Below, piece by piece: positions 16,226 to 23,581 of a DNA stretch of 34,216 nucleotides. The notes under the pieces are model-generated. The model searched no databases, was not told where the DNA came from, and saw nothing but the letters and a program-made list of their open reading frames with translations. Location: the NCBI GenBank assembly GCA_902495305.1, contig CABUWG010000021.1:1-34216 (forward strand), read 5' to 3'. Within the stretch, counting starts at the first letter, position 1; each line of letters opens with the position of its first letter. Made by a program: the position numbers and the translations under genes. The stretch is from an uncultured Pseudomonadota bacterium. GTDB lineage: Bacteria; Pseudomonadota; Alphaproteobacteria; RF32; CAG-239.

Positions 16226-16464
16226 TAAAAACTCACTTTCATTATCCGGCGGCGGCATGTTGGTGTTCCTTCAGCCGCGGCAATTTGCGATTTAAGAGAG
16301 CTGATGTAGCTTTCAAGGGCTGTCCGGCTCGCTTGGTTATAGGTTGTTGTGCCAAAGTTGCCAACGCTGACCGAGACTTCCTTTTCGCCGATCATCAGCT
16401 TGTGATAGGCTTCTTCGGCCTCAACCAGTCTTGTTTTCAAAATTTCAATATTTGTTATAGCCAT
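16225..16464 (-). CDS. Head-tail connector gpW-like protein
   Basis: This 79-aa protein begins MAITNIEILKTRLVEAEEAY. The body continues HKLMIGEKEVSVSVGNFGTT and TYNQASRTALESYISSLKSQ. Length, position between TerL and portal, the helix-hairpin-helix outline and the SRTALESYISSLKSQIA segment agree with the gpW family that sits below the portal. It overlaps the TerL 3' end by 10 nt and abuts portal in a TAATG junction, so the three are tightly coupled. Confidence 0.85.
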   Translation of the reverse strand: MAITNIEILKTRLVEAEEAYHKLMIGEKEVSVSVGNFGTTTYNQASRTALESYISSLKSQIAAAEGTPTCRRRIMKVSF

Positions 16465-18395
16465 GGGTCATTCACCTTTGTTGGTTGGATTTGAATAAAT
16501 TTCGGTTGCTTTTTAACTTTTATCTTTTGGTTCGGCTCCTTTGGAATAGCCGCTTCCAGTTCTTGCCAACCGCGCTCGGATATCCGATCAAGTCCGTAAA
16601 TAGCCGCACCGGCACGCGCATAAACGCGGCAGTCCAAGGCTTCGTTTCGCCGGGTCGGGTCTTTTTCCCAAACTGACTTCGGATAACCGTTGGTCACCTT
16701 GACGATTTGCCGTTCAGCCGTCAGCTGTTTGAAATACTCCTCAGCGTATGCCGGAAAGTGACAGCGGCCGAACTGTGATGCATCTTCGCCGACACGTTCC
16801 ATCTTCAGCCACCGGTAAAGCTCGGTCTTAATCACCGGACCGGATACGTTCCACACCTTCAAGCCTTTCTTTTTCGTATCAGCCTTTGAAGTGGACAGGA
16901 TCATCGCGGTATCGCGGCTTTGACCTTTGATGGCGACAACAGTCCTTGGCGCATTGGCCCTTGCACCGTTACCACCCCAAACGGCTTGGTTAAACTGGCG
17001 CACAAAGCTGTAAACGTCTTGCGTGGCATAACCGGAGTCAATGCACATCACCCGGATCGGCATTGTGATCCCGCTTTCGTGCGGATAGTCCTTATTGACT
17101 ACATCGGCAAGTTTGGCCCAAACCTCCGGTTTGGCGGTGTCGCCGTCTAATACATAATAGTCAACGGACCAACTTTGCTTTTGCCGGCCCCAAGCGACCA
17201 CTTCACATTCGATACGGTTCTTTTGAATATCCACGCCGGCGGTCAGGAATAAACCATCGCGCGGCACAACGCCCATCGGGTAATTTTCCCGGGTTTCGTA
17301 GAGCCGTTGCCATTCCGGAGCCTCGCTTTCTTGCTCGTAGGTTTCGCCTAAAATCGTATTCCGGAAACCTTGCATCAGCGTGGCATCTTTCTTGGCTTTT
17401 TCGTAAATTTGCACGCATTCAGCCCAGGACAGCCACCCGACCGGGGAGTAAAGCGAGGACAGATGAAAGCCTGCGGTCAGACCGTCAATAGATTCCGATG
17501 TTGCCTCCCAGTGGCCGGCTTCAAGCATCTGTGTTTTGTAATGTTCCGCTATCAGCTTGTGGCAATGCTCGCATTCATAAAAGACAACGCCGTTTTCCTG
17601 CGTCCGGATTTGTTCCCATTTAAGGGCCTGAAAACCGCCACAGAACGGGCAAGGCAGTTTATAGAACCTTTGGTCCGAGTGCGAAAACTCGCGCTCAATG
17701 GCCGAAACTCCCTTTATTGTCGGCGTTGAAACCAGGAATATCTTTTTCTTGGTGTTAAATGTCGCTGTTCTTCGCTCTGCCAGCAGGATCGGATCACCTT
17801 CGCCCTCGATATCTGCCGGATAACCGTCGATTTCATCCATAAACAGGTATCGGGCCGGCATGGAACGAAGCCCAACGGCCGAATTCGCACCGGTCATTAC
17901 CAATACACCGCCTTGGAAGTCCTTTGACAGCATGGTGTTGCCTTTATCGCGTGACCGGGCAGAACTGACCAGGTTTTTAAGTGTCGGACAGTCCTCGATC
18001 AGCGGATCAATACGCTGGCGCGAGTTACGCTTGGCCATTTCCACAGTCGGCGAGATGGCCATAATCGGACCGGGAGCCTTGTGAATGATGTAGCCGATCC
18101 AGTTATTGCCGCACTCGGTGCCGCCGATCTGTGCACCTTTCATAAAGACAACCTTTTGAATTGGCGACCTTGGCGATAGGCAGTCCATTATCTCTTTCAG
18201 GTAAGGTGTACGCTTGGTACGCCACCGTCCGGGTTCTGCGGCCGACTTTGACGACAAGGTCCGGTACGCATCAGCCCAGTCCGACACCGACATGTAGCTG
18301 TCCGGTTCTAATCCCCGGAATATCTCTGATGCAATAAAACCCTGCAAATCAAAGGTTTCGATTGAGGAGTTCTTCGCTGTTTGAAAGGAGTTCAC
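16455..18395 (-). CDS. Terminase large subunit, lambda gpA family
   Basis: This 646-aa protein starts with GTG at 18395, with GGAG about 10 nt upstream. It shows VSDWADAYRTLSSKSAAEPG near the N-terminus and a deviant Walker A, KGAQIGGTE (86-94). Walker B is LFMDEIDGY (184-192), and a zinc-finger-like pair CPFC (249-252) and CEHC (275-278) follows. The C-terminal nuclease part begins near LTAGVDIQKNRIE. This matches the GpA-type terminase (PF05876). It cuts concatemers at cos-type sites and drives packaging with TerS. It overlaps TerS by 47 nt. The family implies cohesive ends rather than headful packaging, though termini cannot be seen directly. Confidence 0.94.
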   Translation of the reverse strand: MNSFQTAKNSSIETFDLQGFIASEIFRGLEPDSYMSVSDWADAYRTLSSKSAAEPGRWRTKRTPYLKEIMDCLSPRSPIQKVVFMKGAQIGGTECGNNWIGYIIHKAPGPIMAISPTVEMAKRNSRQRIDPLIEDCPTLKNLVSSARSRDKGNTMLSKDFQGGVLVMTGANSAVGLRSMPARYLFMDEIDGYPADIEGEGDPILLAERRTATFNTKKKIFLVSTPTIKGVSAIEREFSHSDQRFYKLPCPFCGGFQALKWEQIRTQENGVVFYECEHCHKLIAEHYKTQMLEAGHWEATSESIDGLTAGFHLSSLYSPVGWLSWAECVQIYEKAKKDATLMQGFRNTILGETYEQESEAPEWQRLYETRENYPMGVVPRDGLFLTAGVDIQKNRIECEVVAWGRQKQSWSVDYYVLDGDTAKPEVWAKLADVVNKDYPHESGITMPIRVMCIDSGYATQDVYSFVRQFNQAVWGGNGARANAPRTVVAIKGQSRDTAMILSTSKADTKKKGLKVWNVSGPVIKTELYRWLKMERVGEDASQFGRCHFPAYAEEYFKQLTAERQIVKVTNGYPKSVWEKDPTRRNEALDCRVYARAGAAIYGLDRISERGWQELEAAIPKEPNQKIKVKKQPKFIQIQPTKVNDPWL

Positions 18396-18858
18396 TGATA
18401 TATTTCTCCAAAATCAATGTTGTTGTGTGTTCATCCGTATTCAGCTCGGAAGCAATAATCGCACCGTAGCGCACCGGAAAGCTCAACATCAGATCTCTGA
18501 TGGAGCGGCCCAATGTGTATGCGTACTGTGCGGCTTTCTTTTTATCTACGACTTCGCCATTCAAGACCCTCAGTTTTGCCTTGGCGATCATGGCCCGGTA
18601 ATAAATATCGGCCGTTTTGGCCTGTTGAAAGGTTCCCATGTTATTGGGTCGGCTTTCAATCTGAGATTCAAATATTGGGTCGGGTTTACGCTGTTTTGAC
18701 TGGTCGGTATTGATGAACCAGTCCCGATTGGCTTCCTCCACGTCTATTTTGCCATCAGGCTCGGTATGAATGCGGCCGGACTTGATTGCGTTCTGAACTG
18801 CGCTTAAATTTACGCCCCTAAGTCGCGCATATTCCCGCATTGATACTTTATTTGCCAT
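18349..18858 (-). CDS. Terminase small subunit (Nu1-like)
   Basis: This 169-aa protein begins MANKVSMREYARLRGVNLSA, a winged helix-turn-helix of the Nu1 type (REYARLRGVNLSAVQNAIKSGRI). EANRDWFINTD follows, then a helical C-terminal part (TADIYYRAMIAKAKLRVLNG). It recognises the packaging site and recruits TerL, whose gene it overlaps. Its ribosome site (GTGAAG) is weak. A divergent DUF3489 gene starts about 90 nt upstream on the other strand. Confidence 0.85.
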   Translation of the reverse strand: MANKVSMREYARLRGVNLSAVQNAIKSGRIHTEPDGKIDVEEANRDWFINTDQSKQRKPDPIFESQIESRPNNMGTFQQAKTADIYYRAMIAKAKLRVLNGEVVDKKKAAQYAYTLGRSIRDLMLSFPVRYGAIIASELNTDEHTTTLILEKYISELLSNSEELLNRNL

Positions 18859-18898
18859 ATTTCTTCACTTTCTTGCATTATTTACTGGATATAATTTT

Positions 18899-18921
18899 AT
18901 TTCCAAGCATGTATTGTGTTG
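18899..18921 (+). repeat. 23-bp repeat, copy A (inverted partner at 27839-27861)
   Basis: ATTTCCAAGCATGTAT followed by TGTGTTG is found here on the plus strand and, with one change (T to C), on the minus strand at 27839-27861, giving 22 of 23 matches. Here it lies in the TerS/DUF3489 intergenic region; the partner is inside the 57-aa early gene. Confidence 0.6.
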
Positions 18922-18948
18922 TGTTAACCAGATAGAAAGGACAAAAAC

Positions 18949-19308
18949 ATGACAACACAAAAGAAAAAACCAGTAGCTAAAACTACAACTAAAAAATCAA
19001 CCTCCAGTATCACTGATAAAGAGTTAGGTACTATCCTGACCGAAACCCTGGCCAAGGTAGCCGAGCCGGAGCCAGCGATCGCACAGCCGCAACCGGTTAA
19101 GATTGATGGTCACGATAAAACAGCCTTTATGGTTGTTATGCTCAGCCGCCCGGAAGGAGCTACCTTAAAAGAGATGGCTGAAGCCCTCGGGTGGAAGGAA
19201 AACTCAATCCGCGGTGCGATGTCACTTTACGCCAAAAAGACTAAAGCAACCATCGCCTCCGAAAAGAAAGACGGGGTTCGGACTTATTACCTTAAGGCCA
19301 ACGCATAG
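18949..19308 (+). CDS. DUF3489 domain protein
   Basis: This 119-aa protein is the only convincing plus-strand gene in the prophage. It opens with a Lys/Thr-rich tail (TQKKKPVAKTTTKKSTSS). The DUF3489 helix-turn-helix-like domain covers residues 60-119: AFMVVMLSRPEGATLKEMAE, ALGWKENSIRGAMSLYAKK and GVRTYYLKA. AGAAAGGAC provides a good ribosome site. TATAAT at 18890-18895 is a possible -10 box, without a clear -35. A terminator follows at 19331-19363. The basic tail plus winged-helix form suggests a small DNA-binding regulator; its target is unknown. Confidence 0.82.
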   Translation: MTTQKKKPVAKTTTKKSTSSITDKELGTILTETLAKVAEPEPAIAQPQPVKIDGHDKTAFMVVMLSRPEGATLKEMAEALGWKENSIRGAMSLYAKKTKATIASEKKDGVRTYYLKANA

Positions 19309-19330
19309 CGGCTGGAATTTTACAAAAAAA

Positions 19331-19363
19331 ACTAGGATTTTTCAAAAAATCCCAGTTTTTTTT
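19331..19363 (+). terminator. Terminator of the DUF3489 gene
   Basis: ACTAGGATTTTT and AAAAATCCCAGT form a 12-bp stem with one mismatch (19331-19356), followed by eight Ts. It separates this plus-strand gene from the convergent minus-strand genes; the A-run on its left side could let it work in both directions. Confidence 0.82.
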
Positions 19364-19371
19364 ATTTCAAA

Positions 19372-19569
19372 TTATTCGACGTTAAACCATTCCATGCAGG
19401 TAGCAAGTAAGTGGTCGTAATTGCCCGAGGTCGCTTCAGCCTGAAAGGCTTCGCATTCTTCTTGGCTTAGTCCGGCCCGGCGCATAGCCCGTAAACATAT
19501 ACCCAATATATAAAATGCGTTACCATCTTTACCGGTCAGCTGGACTGTAATATCAGGATATTTTGGCAT
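19372..19569 (-). CDS. Small conserved phage protein (65 aa)
   Basis: I begin at the ATG at 19569 (MPKYPDITVQLTGKDGNAFY) because GGAGGAACAGC is just upstream. The body ILGICLRAMRRAGLSQEECE, then FQAEATSGNYDHLL and MEWFNVE, is a recognisable small family seen near methylase/terminase regions of prophages. No function is known. It overlaps the next gene upstream by 17 nt. It is the last gene of this minus-strand operon, converging on DUF3489. Confidence 0.75.
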   Translation of the reverse strand: MPKYPDITVQLTGKDGNAFYILGICLRAMRRAGLSQEECEAFQAEATSGNYDHLLATCMEWFNVE

Positions 19570-19924
19570 GCTGTTCCTCCATTTTTTTAAGTTCGTTAAA
19601 TACATCAAGGCGGCGGTTAACGGCTTCTTGAGATACGAAAACCGTTGCACCGCCGTCTTTTAGAGCCACAAAACAAACCAAGAGGTCGATGTTTTCTTTT
19701 GCCAGTTCATCATGGACCTCGTTGAACGTGTGGCTCAGTTCCTCGAGCCGTTTATCTGCCACTTGGCAGTATTTCTTTTTTTTCGGCTGAGGGTGCGGTT
19801 GGTAACCATAGTAATTATTTCCAACAGCGATAAGCATGGTATCAACCGCACAATTATGTTTGTTAATGGTTCCTGCGGCCGCTTTAATCTTGGCCATCAA
19901 ATCTTCAGGTACTTCTTTATACAT
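19553..19924 (-). CDS. Hypothetical phage protein (123 aa)
   Basis: I start at the ATG at 19924 (MYKEVPEDLMAKIKAAAGTI), preceded by GGAGAGATTAAA. The protein has a short Lys-rich patch (QPKKKKYCQVADKR), then alternating helices (ELSHTFNEVHDELAKENIDL) and a strand LVCFVALKDGGATVFVSQ. I do not recognise a family. Tight packing between two other small genes supports that it is expressed. Confidence 0.65.
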   Translation of the reverse strand: MYKEVPEDLMAKIKAAAGTINKHNCAVDTMLIAVGNNYYGYQPHPQPKKKKYCQVADKRLEELSHTFNEVHDELAKENIDLLVCFVALKDGGATVFVSQEAVNRRLDVFNELKKMEEQHAKIS

Positions 19925-19925
19925 T

Positions 19926-20417
19926 TTAATCTCTCCAAATTGGTAATATGTCACCGCTGTCCAGATCTGAACTGTAACCTAGGAGCTTTTTCATTTCGTC
20001 TTGCGAGTGCAGGCTTACGCCGCCGATGCACTTTATCGTTACGCCGTAGGTCTTGCAGAGTTTGGTTAAATCCTTGGCAAAGTTCTCATAAGCGCGAGGC
20101 TTTACGTCCGGGAATGCTTTCGGGTCCACATAGTAGCGGTATTCTTTAATCAGTCGGATCGTGCTCATTTGCCTTTTAAATACCGAGGCGAATGTTTCCA
20201 AGTTAGTGCTGAGCTCCTCGGCAAACTCGTCAGCGATATGGCGGCCCCAGCGGCTGTCCATCAGCCCTAAGGTTTGTTGCGGGGTTAAGCCCTTGGATTG
20301 GATTATCTCGGCGGCCTTATCCCAAAATGCCTGCATTTCCTTTTTATGTTCTATATGGTTGCTGGCGGTTCCCCAAAATCCCCAGGTTTTGTTTTGTGTC
20401 TTTAAAATCTCAGTCAT
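19926..20417 (-). CDS. Hypothetical phage protein with TWGFWGT N-terminus
   Basis: This 163-aa protein starts MTEILKTQNKTWGFWGTASN. The segment LTPQQTLGLMDSRWGRHIAD followed by EFAEEL resembles small prophage proteins with a 'W-G-F-G-T ... LDSRYGRHFADEV' pattern, found near prophage methylases. The second half (YRYYVDPKAFPDVKPRAYEN, LCKTYGVTIKCIGGV) may be a separate domain. Function is unknown. It has AAAGGAAA upstream and lies 1 nt before the 123-aa gene. Confidence 0.65.
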   Translation of the reverse strand: MTEILKTQNKTWGFWGTASNHIEHKKEMQAFWDKAAEIIQSKGLTPQQTLGLMDSRWGRHIADEFAEELSTNLETFASVFKRQMSTIRLIKEYRYYVDPKAFPDVKPRAYENFAKDLTKLCKTYGVTIKCIGGVSLHSQDEMKKLLGYSSDLDSGDILPIWRD

Positions 20418-20429
20418 TGTTTTTCCTTT

Positions 20430-20741
20430 CTAGTTAACCTCTATGCCTAAGTATCTGCAGTAGCTTGAGCCTGACGGGTCAGCGTAAAGTGTCGGCTGAC
20501 CGTCTGCTGTAATCTCAACCACCTGGCGGTATTCGTGCTCATCGCAGTAGCCGCCTTTGCCTTTTAAGAAGCCGTAGTCGTTTAAAGGGGTGCGGCATAC
20601 TCTTTTATGTTCGGCCGGTGTCAGGTTAATGGTTTCAACCACCGCCACGGTTTCAAGTCTGTCGCTGTTGGCTCTGGTTATGCTCTTTACTTCGTCGAGG
20701 TCGCTTGGCTTGCGGACCATGTAAGTTTTAACTGTTTTCAT
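20430..20741 (-). CDS. Hypothetical phage protein (103 aa)
   Basis: I start at the ATG at 20741 (MKTVKTYMVRKPSDLDEVKS) with GAAAGGAAAT upstream. It contains VETINLTPAEHKRVCRTPLN and a glycine-rich turn GFLKGKGGYCDEHEYRQVVE. Three cysteines are present, not in a clear zinc pattern. I do not recognise a family. It follows the methyltransferase by 70 nt in the same direction. Confidence 0.6.
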   Translation of the reverse strand: MKTVKTYMVRKPSDLDEVKSITRANSDRLETVAVVETINLTPAEHKRVCRTPLNDYGFLKGKGGYCDEHEYRQVVEITADGQPTLYADPSGSSYCRYLGIEVN

Positions 20742-20810
20742 TTTAATTTCCTTTCGCTGTTGTATCTTACAAGTCAATGAACGCTCTTTTTCGAAGAATT
20801 ATCCAGTTAA

Positions 20811-22073
20811 TTATGCATTATAAGTGCTTGTTTCTGCATTATTTTTTGATATTTCGCCACTTTCTAGCAGAACAGCCTTTTTACCGGTCCAATCTTCCCA
20901 TCTTTTCACGATAACATCGCAGTATTTCGGATCCAATTCCATCAATCTTGCGACTCGACCGGTCTTCTCACAGGCGATTAAAGTCGACCCGGAACCGCCA
21001 AATCCGTCCAAAACAATCTCGCCAACCTTGGAACTGTTGTTGATAGCGCGCTCAACAAGCTCGACCGGTTTCATTGTCGGGTGCAGGTCATTGTGCTGTG
21101 GCTTGTTATATTCCCAAATGTCGGATTGGTTCCGGTCACCACACCAATAGTGAGGCTTGTCGCTCACCCAGCCGTAGAGGATAGGCTCATACTGCCGCTG
21201 ATAGTCAGCCCGGCCCAGGGTAAAGGTGTTCTTGGCCCAAATGATAAAGGTGGACCATTTGCCGCCGGCTTTCACAAATGCCGAGTAAAGGGTGTGAAGT
21301 TCAGACGAACTCATGCAAACGTAAGCGGCACCTTTGCAATACATCAGCATATTGGTGCAGGCATCGTAAAGGAACTGCTCGAAATCTTCGCCCAGGTTGT
21401 CGTTCATAATGGTGCGGCCATGGTTCGGACTGGTGTGATAACGGAGCTTGTCTTTCATCGTTGCGCCGTAGTTAACATTGTATGGCGGGTCGGTAAAGAT
21501 CATGTCGGCCACGTCGTTTTGCATTAACTTTTTGAAATCGTCTATCATGGTCGTGTCGCCGCACATCAACCGGTGGTTTCCCAACTGCCATACGTCACCA
21601 TGCTTGGAGGTAGGTTCGACCGGTGCCTCGGGAACCTCATCATCTTCGGTATTACCGGTGTCCTGAATTTCGCCAAAGTTCTCGAGGGCCTTTAGTTCAT
21701 CATCGGTAAAGCCGAGGTTAGTTAGGTCAAAGTCCTCATCCTTCAGCTCACCGATTTCCAATGCCAACATCTTTTCATCCCAACCGGCGTTGAGGGCGAT
21801 CCGGTTATCGGCAATGACCAAGGCTCGACGTTGCGTTTCAGTTAAGTCCGGTAAGACGATGACCGGAACTTCTGTCATGCCTAAGCGTTGAGCCGCCAAA
21901 AGTCTGCCATGTCCGGCAATAATAACGTTATCCGAGCCGATAAGGATCGGGTTGGTAAAGCCGAACTCCTTAATACTGGCCATAATCTGCGCCACTTGTT
22001 CATCATTATGCGTGCGCGAGTTGCGTGCGTAAGGGATAAGTTTATCCACTGGAAAGTTCTGTTGAAATTCCAT
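20811..22073 (-). CDS. DNA methyltransferase with N-terminal ParB-like domain
   Basis: The start at 22073 (MEFQQNFPVDKLIPYARNSR) has AGGAG upstream; a longer in-frame reading would only translate the upstream 15-mer repeats. Residues 1-90 form a ParB-like domain (NPILIGSDNVIIAGHGRLLA). The catalytic DPPY is at 195-198, HPTMKP at 331-336 and the AdoMet-binding FGGSGSTL at 358-365. With the DPPY motif before the FGGSG motif, this is the beta order of N6-adenine or N4-cytosine methyltransferases. No restriction partner is present, so it is an orphan that probably marks phage DNA. Its neighbour metK could supply its cofactor. Target sequence cannot be told. Confidence 0.9.
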   Translation of the reverse strand: MEFQQNFPVDKLIPYARNSRTHNDEQVAQIMASIKEFGFTNPILIGSDNVIIAGHGRLLAAQRLGMTEVPVIVLPDLTETQRRALVIADNRIALNAGWDEKMLALEIGELKDEDFDLTNLGFTDDELKALENFGEIQDTGNTEDDEVPEAPVEPTSKHGDVWQLGNHRLMCGDTTMIDDFKKLMQNDVADMIFTDPPYNVNYGATMKDKLRYHTSPNHGRTIMNDNLGEDFEQFLYDACTNMLMYCKGAAYVCMSSSELHTLYSAFVKAGGKWSTFIIWAKNTFTLGRADYQRQYEPILYGWVSDKPHYWCGDRNQSDIWEYNKPQHNDLHPTMKPVELVERAINNSSKVGEIVLDGFGGSGSTLIACEKTGRVARLMELDPKYCDVIVKRWEDWTGKKAVLLESGEISKNNAETSTYNA

Positions 22074-22107
22074 TTTTGCTCCTGAATTTGTGTGATAAAA
22101 CAAAGGG

Positions 22108-22208
22108 TGACCACCCAAAATTACAAAGTGACCACCCAAAATTTTAATTTATTGTTATAACTATTTGATATTACTGTATTTTTATGCGACCACTGACCAC
22201 CCAAAATT
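22108..22208. repeat. Three direct copies of TGACCACCCAAAATT upstream of the methyltransferase
   Basis: The 15-mer occurs at 22108-22122, 22129-22143 and 22194-22208, all in one orientation. The first two are 21 bp apart and the third 65 bp further, near two and six helical turns. The first copy sits within the palindrome GGGTG-AC-CACCC (22105-22116). They occupy the leader or promoter of the methyltransferase and suggest operator sites. Confidence 0.85.
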
Positions 22209-22240
22209 TTTGTGTTTCGCTAGAAAAATGCCGCGGCTTG

Positions 22241-22336
22241 GAGCCCCGCATACGATCCGAAGCGAGGAAGGACCCACCAGCCTCGGCCGCTCGAAGTTGA
22301 GCGACCAACTGTCGGAACTTCCCGGAAACTGCGGGG
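22241..22336. other. GC-rich, heavily folded intergenic element (possible cos or structured RNA)
   Basis: CCCCGCA (22244-22250) and TGCGGGG (22330-22336) can close a domain holding CGAGG/CCTCG (22263-22285) and CGCTC-GAAGTT-GAGCG (22288-22303). The patch is much more GC-rich than its AT-rich neighbours and has no convincing reading frame. It abuts the metK stop. It lies upstream of the methylase-to-terminase block, where a packaging site could be; this is a guess. Confidence 0.45.
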
Positions 22337-23383
22337 TTAGGCAACAAATTTGTCTTCCTGAACCGGAACGATAGTCAACGCTTGCAATGTCTTGCGACAC
22401 AGTTTTGTATAGATCGGACGGTCTAAACCAAAGAATTTAATCAGCTTCTTGGGCTTTTGATTACAGAACAGAGGACTGTTCGTAACAACACCGTTCTTAA
22501 CAGTCCGGATCAAGCCGCTGGGCAGTTCAGACTTGCCAATGCAAGATGAAAGATAGACGAAGCACTCGTCATTGTCGCCAAGATTTTCTGTTGCAAGGTA
22601 ACGGGCATAGACATTCAAGGTTAAGTCAGCCTTGCTCGGGTCCTTGGTCCATGGCGAACCACCACCGATCGGACAGGCGGTAGAGTAGAAGTCGCACGCC
22701 AATTTCCGACCGGTAATACCACAGTCGGCAATAGATGAATGGAATTGATAAATGCCGGTGCCGTTCACGATGATAGACTTTGGCTCTTGCCCGAGAGCAT
22801 CAACGACAAATGGTTTGATGTCTTCCGGCTCCAGCATAGGTATGGCAACGATGGCCGTCACTATGTCACCGGTCGCATCATCTATGGTAATTTGTGTTTT
22901 TATGTCGAGGCCGAGGTTAGATGATGTCTTCGCATGTTCATAAAGAGCATCATTTAGTTTGCGTGCCAGCCATAACTCGCGGTTGATGAGAGCCGGGCCT
23001 TTGCAGGCATAGCCCACAAACACGCCTTGATCTCCCCATCCATCGCGCTCGACACCTTGGTTGATGTTGGCCGATTGGACCCCGATTTTGTTTATGACCT
23101 CTATATGTCGAACATCTATGGCATAATTTTTCCATATGTCTGAGTAATGTTCATCATAACCGATTTCTCGGAGGGCATTGCAGACATATGTTTCAATGTC
23201 TGACATATCTACGGCACCTTTGACCTCTCCACCGAGCATAACGCAGTTATCTTTGATCATAACTTCCACAGCGTAATGAACGCGTGGATCCTGCTCGATA
23301 AGTCTGTCTAAAATGTAACATGAAATGTAATCGGCTGTTTTATCCGGGTGGCCGATCGACACCGCTTCAGCTGTTTTCAGCAT
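22337..23383 (-). CDS. metK: S-adenosylmethionine synthetase, divergent phage type
   Basis: This 348-aa protein (MLKTAEAVSIGHPDKTADYI) has AGGAG upstream. MAT motifs are visible: GHPDK (11-15), GGE (51-53), INQGVERDGWGDQG (107-120), IKTQ (161-164), DCGITGRK (220-227) and GGGSPWTKDPSKAD (240-253). It is shorter than typical bacterial enzymes of about 380-400 aa. The usual SPDI aspartate is Asn (SANI, residue 106), and the AFSGKDPSK loop is SPWTKDPSK. It would make AdoMet from methionine and ATP in the cytoplasm, probably for the adjacent DNA methyltransferase. It has a private promoter and a structured leader. The substitutions may alter activity; calling it a separate phage subfamily is inference. 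Confidence 0.87.
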   Translation of the reverse strand: MLKTAEAVSIGHPDKTADYISCYILDRLIEQDPRVHYAVEVMIKDNCVMLGGEVKGAVDMSDIETYVCNALREIGYDEHYSDIWKNYAIDVRHIEVINKIGVQSANINQGVERDGWGDQGVFVGYACKGPALINRELWLARKLNDALYEHAKTSSNLGLDIKTQITIDDATGDIVTAIVAIPMLEPEDIKPFVVDALGQEPKSIIVNGTGIYQFHSSIADCGITGRKLACDFYSTACPIGGGSPWTKDPSKADLTLNVYARYLATENLGDNDECFVYLSSCIGKSELPSGLIRTVKNGVVTNSPLFCNQKPKKLIKFFGLDRPIYTKLCRKTLQALTIVPVQEDKFVA

Positions 23384-23439
23384 AAATTTTTCTCCTGTTT
23401 AGTCCGTTATAGTAGGACAAGTTGGCCTAAATCCACATC

Positions 23440-23459
23440 ACCACGTCACCCGACGAGGT
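23440..23459 (-). promoter_or_regulatory. Leader hairpin of metK
   Basis: The dyad ACC-x-CGTC-ACCC-GACG-x-GGT lies about 60 nt upstream of the metK start and just past the predicted transcription start. Further down, GTCC (about 23414) can pair with GGAC (about 23402) near the ribosome site. The leader could regulate metK, but I could not fit it to a known SAM riboswitch. Confidence 0.4.
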
Positions 23460-23466
23460 TGCTCTG

Positions 23467-23495
23467 ATTATGGCAGATTTATTGGAAAATTACAA
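23467..23495 (-). promoter_or_regulatory. Promoter of metK
   Basis: On the minus strand TTGTAA (23490-23495) and CATAAT (23467-23472) are separated by 17 nt. This follows the terminator at 23497-23528 directly, so metK begins a new transcript with a leader of roughly 75 nt. Confidence 0.6.
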
Positions 23496-23496
23496 C

Positions 23497-23528
23497 AAAA
23501 AAATCCGCCGGTTTGCCGCCAGCGGATT
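23497..23528 (-). terminator. Rho-independent terminator before metK
   Basis: On the minus strand AATCCGC pairs with GCGGATT around the inner TGGCGGCAAACCG, followed by seven Ts (23497-23503). It closes the early operon and/or the candidate small RNA. Confidence 0.85.
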
Positions 23529-23575
23529 AAAATGCTATTGTAAAAATGTATAACCGTTCGCCTGTTTACAACTCA
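23497..23575 (-). ncRNA. Candidate small RNA (about 79 nt) with own promoter and terminator
   Basis: A strong extended -10 promoter (23582-23610) would start a transcript near 23575. The RNA has a first stem TTGTAAA/TTTACAA (23565-23571 with 23538-23544). It ends in a stem of AATCCGC/GCGGATT (23522-23528 with 23502-23508) and seven Ts. No open reading frame of note is inside. It could instead be the 3' end of the DUF6362 transcript, but the promoter argues for a separate RNA. Confidence 0.5.
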
Positions 23576-23581
23576 CTCCCG

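Noticed and set aside
22182..22400. 72-aa minus-strand and 69-aa plus-strand frames across the GC-rich patch
   Set aside because: No ribosome sites, unrelated to any pattern I know, and the strand frame overlaps the end of metK. Structure explains the patch better.
23384..23466. SAM-II riboswitch before metK
   Set aside because: The GTGGTGAT segment looks alike, but there is no matching CCACG arm and no GCTAAA at the right place.
23471..23554. 27-codon plus-strand frame (MADLLENYNKK...) across the terminator before metK
   Set aside because: No ribosome site and it runs through a terminator and promoter of the other strand.
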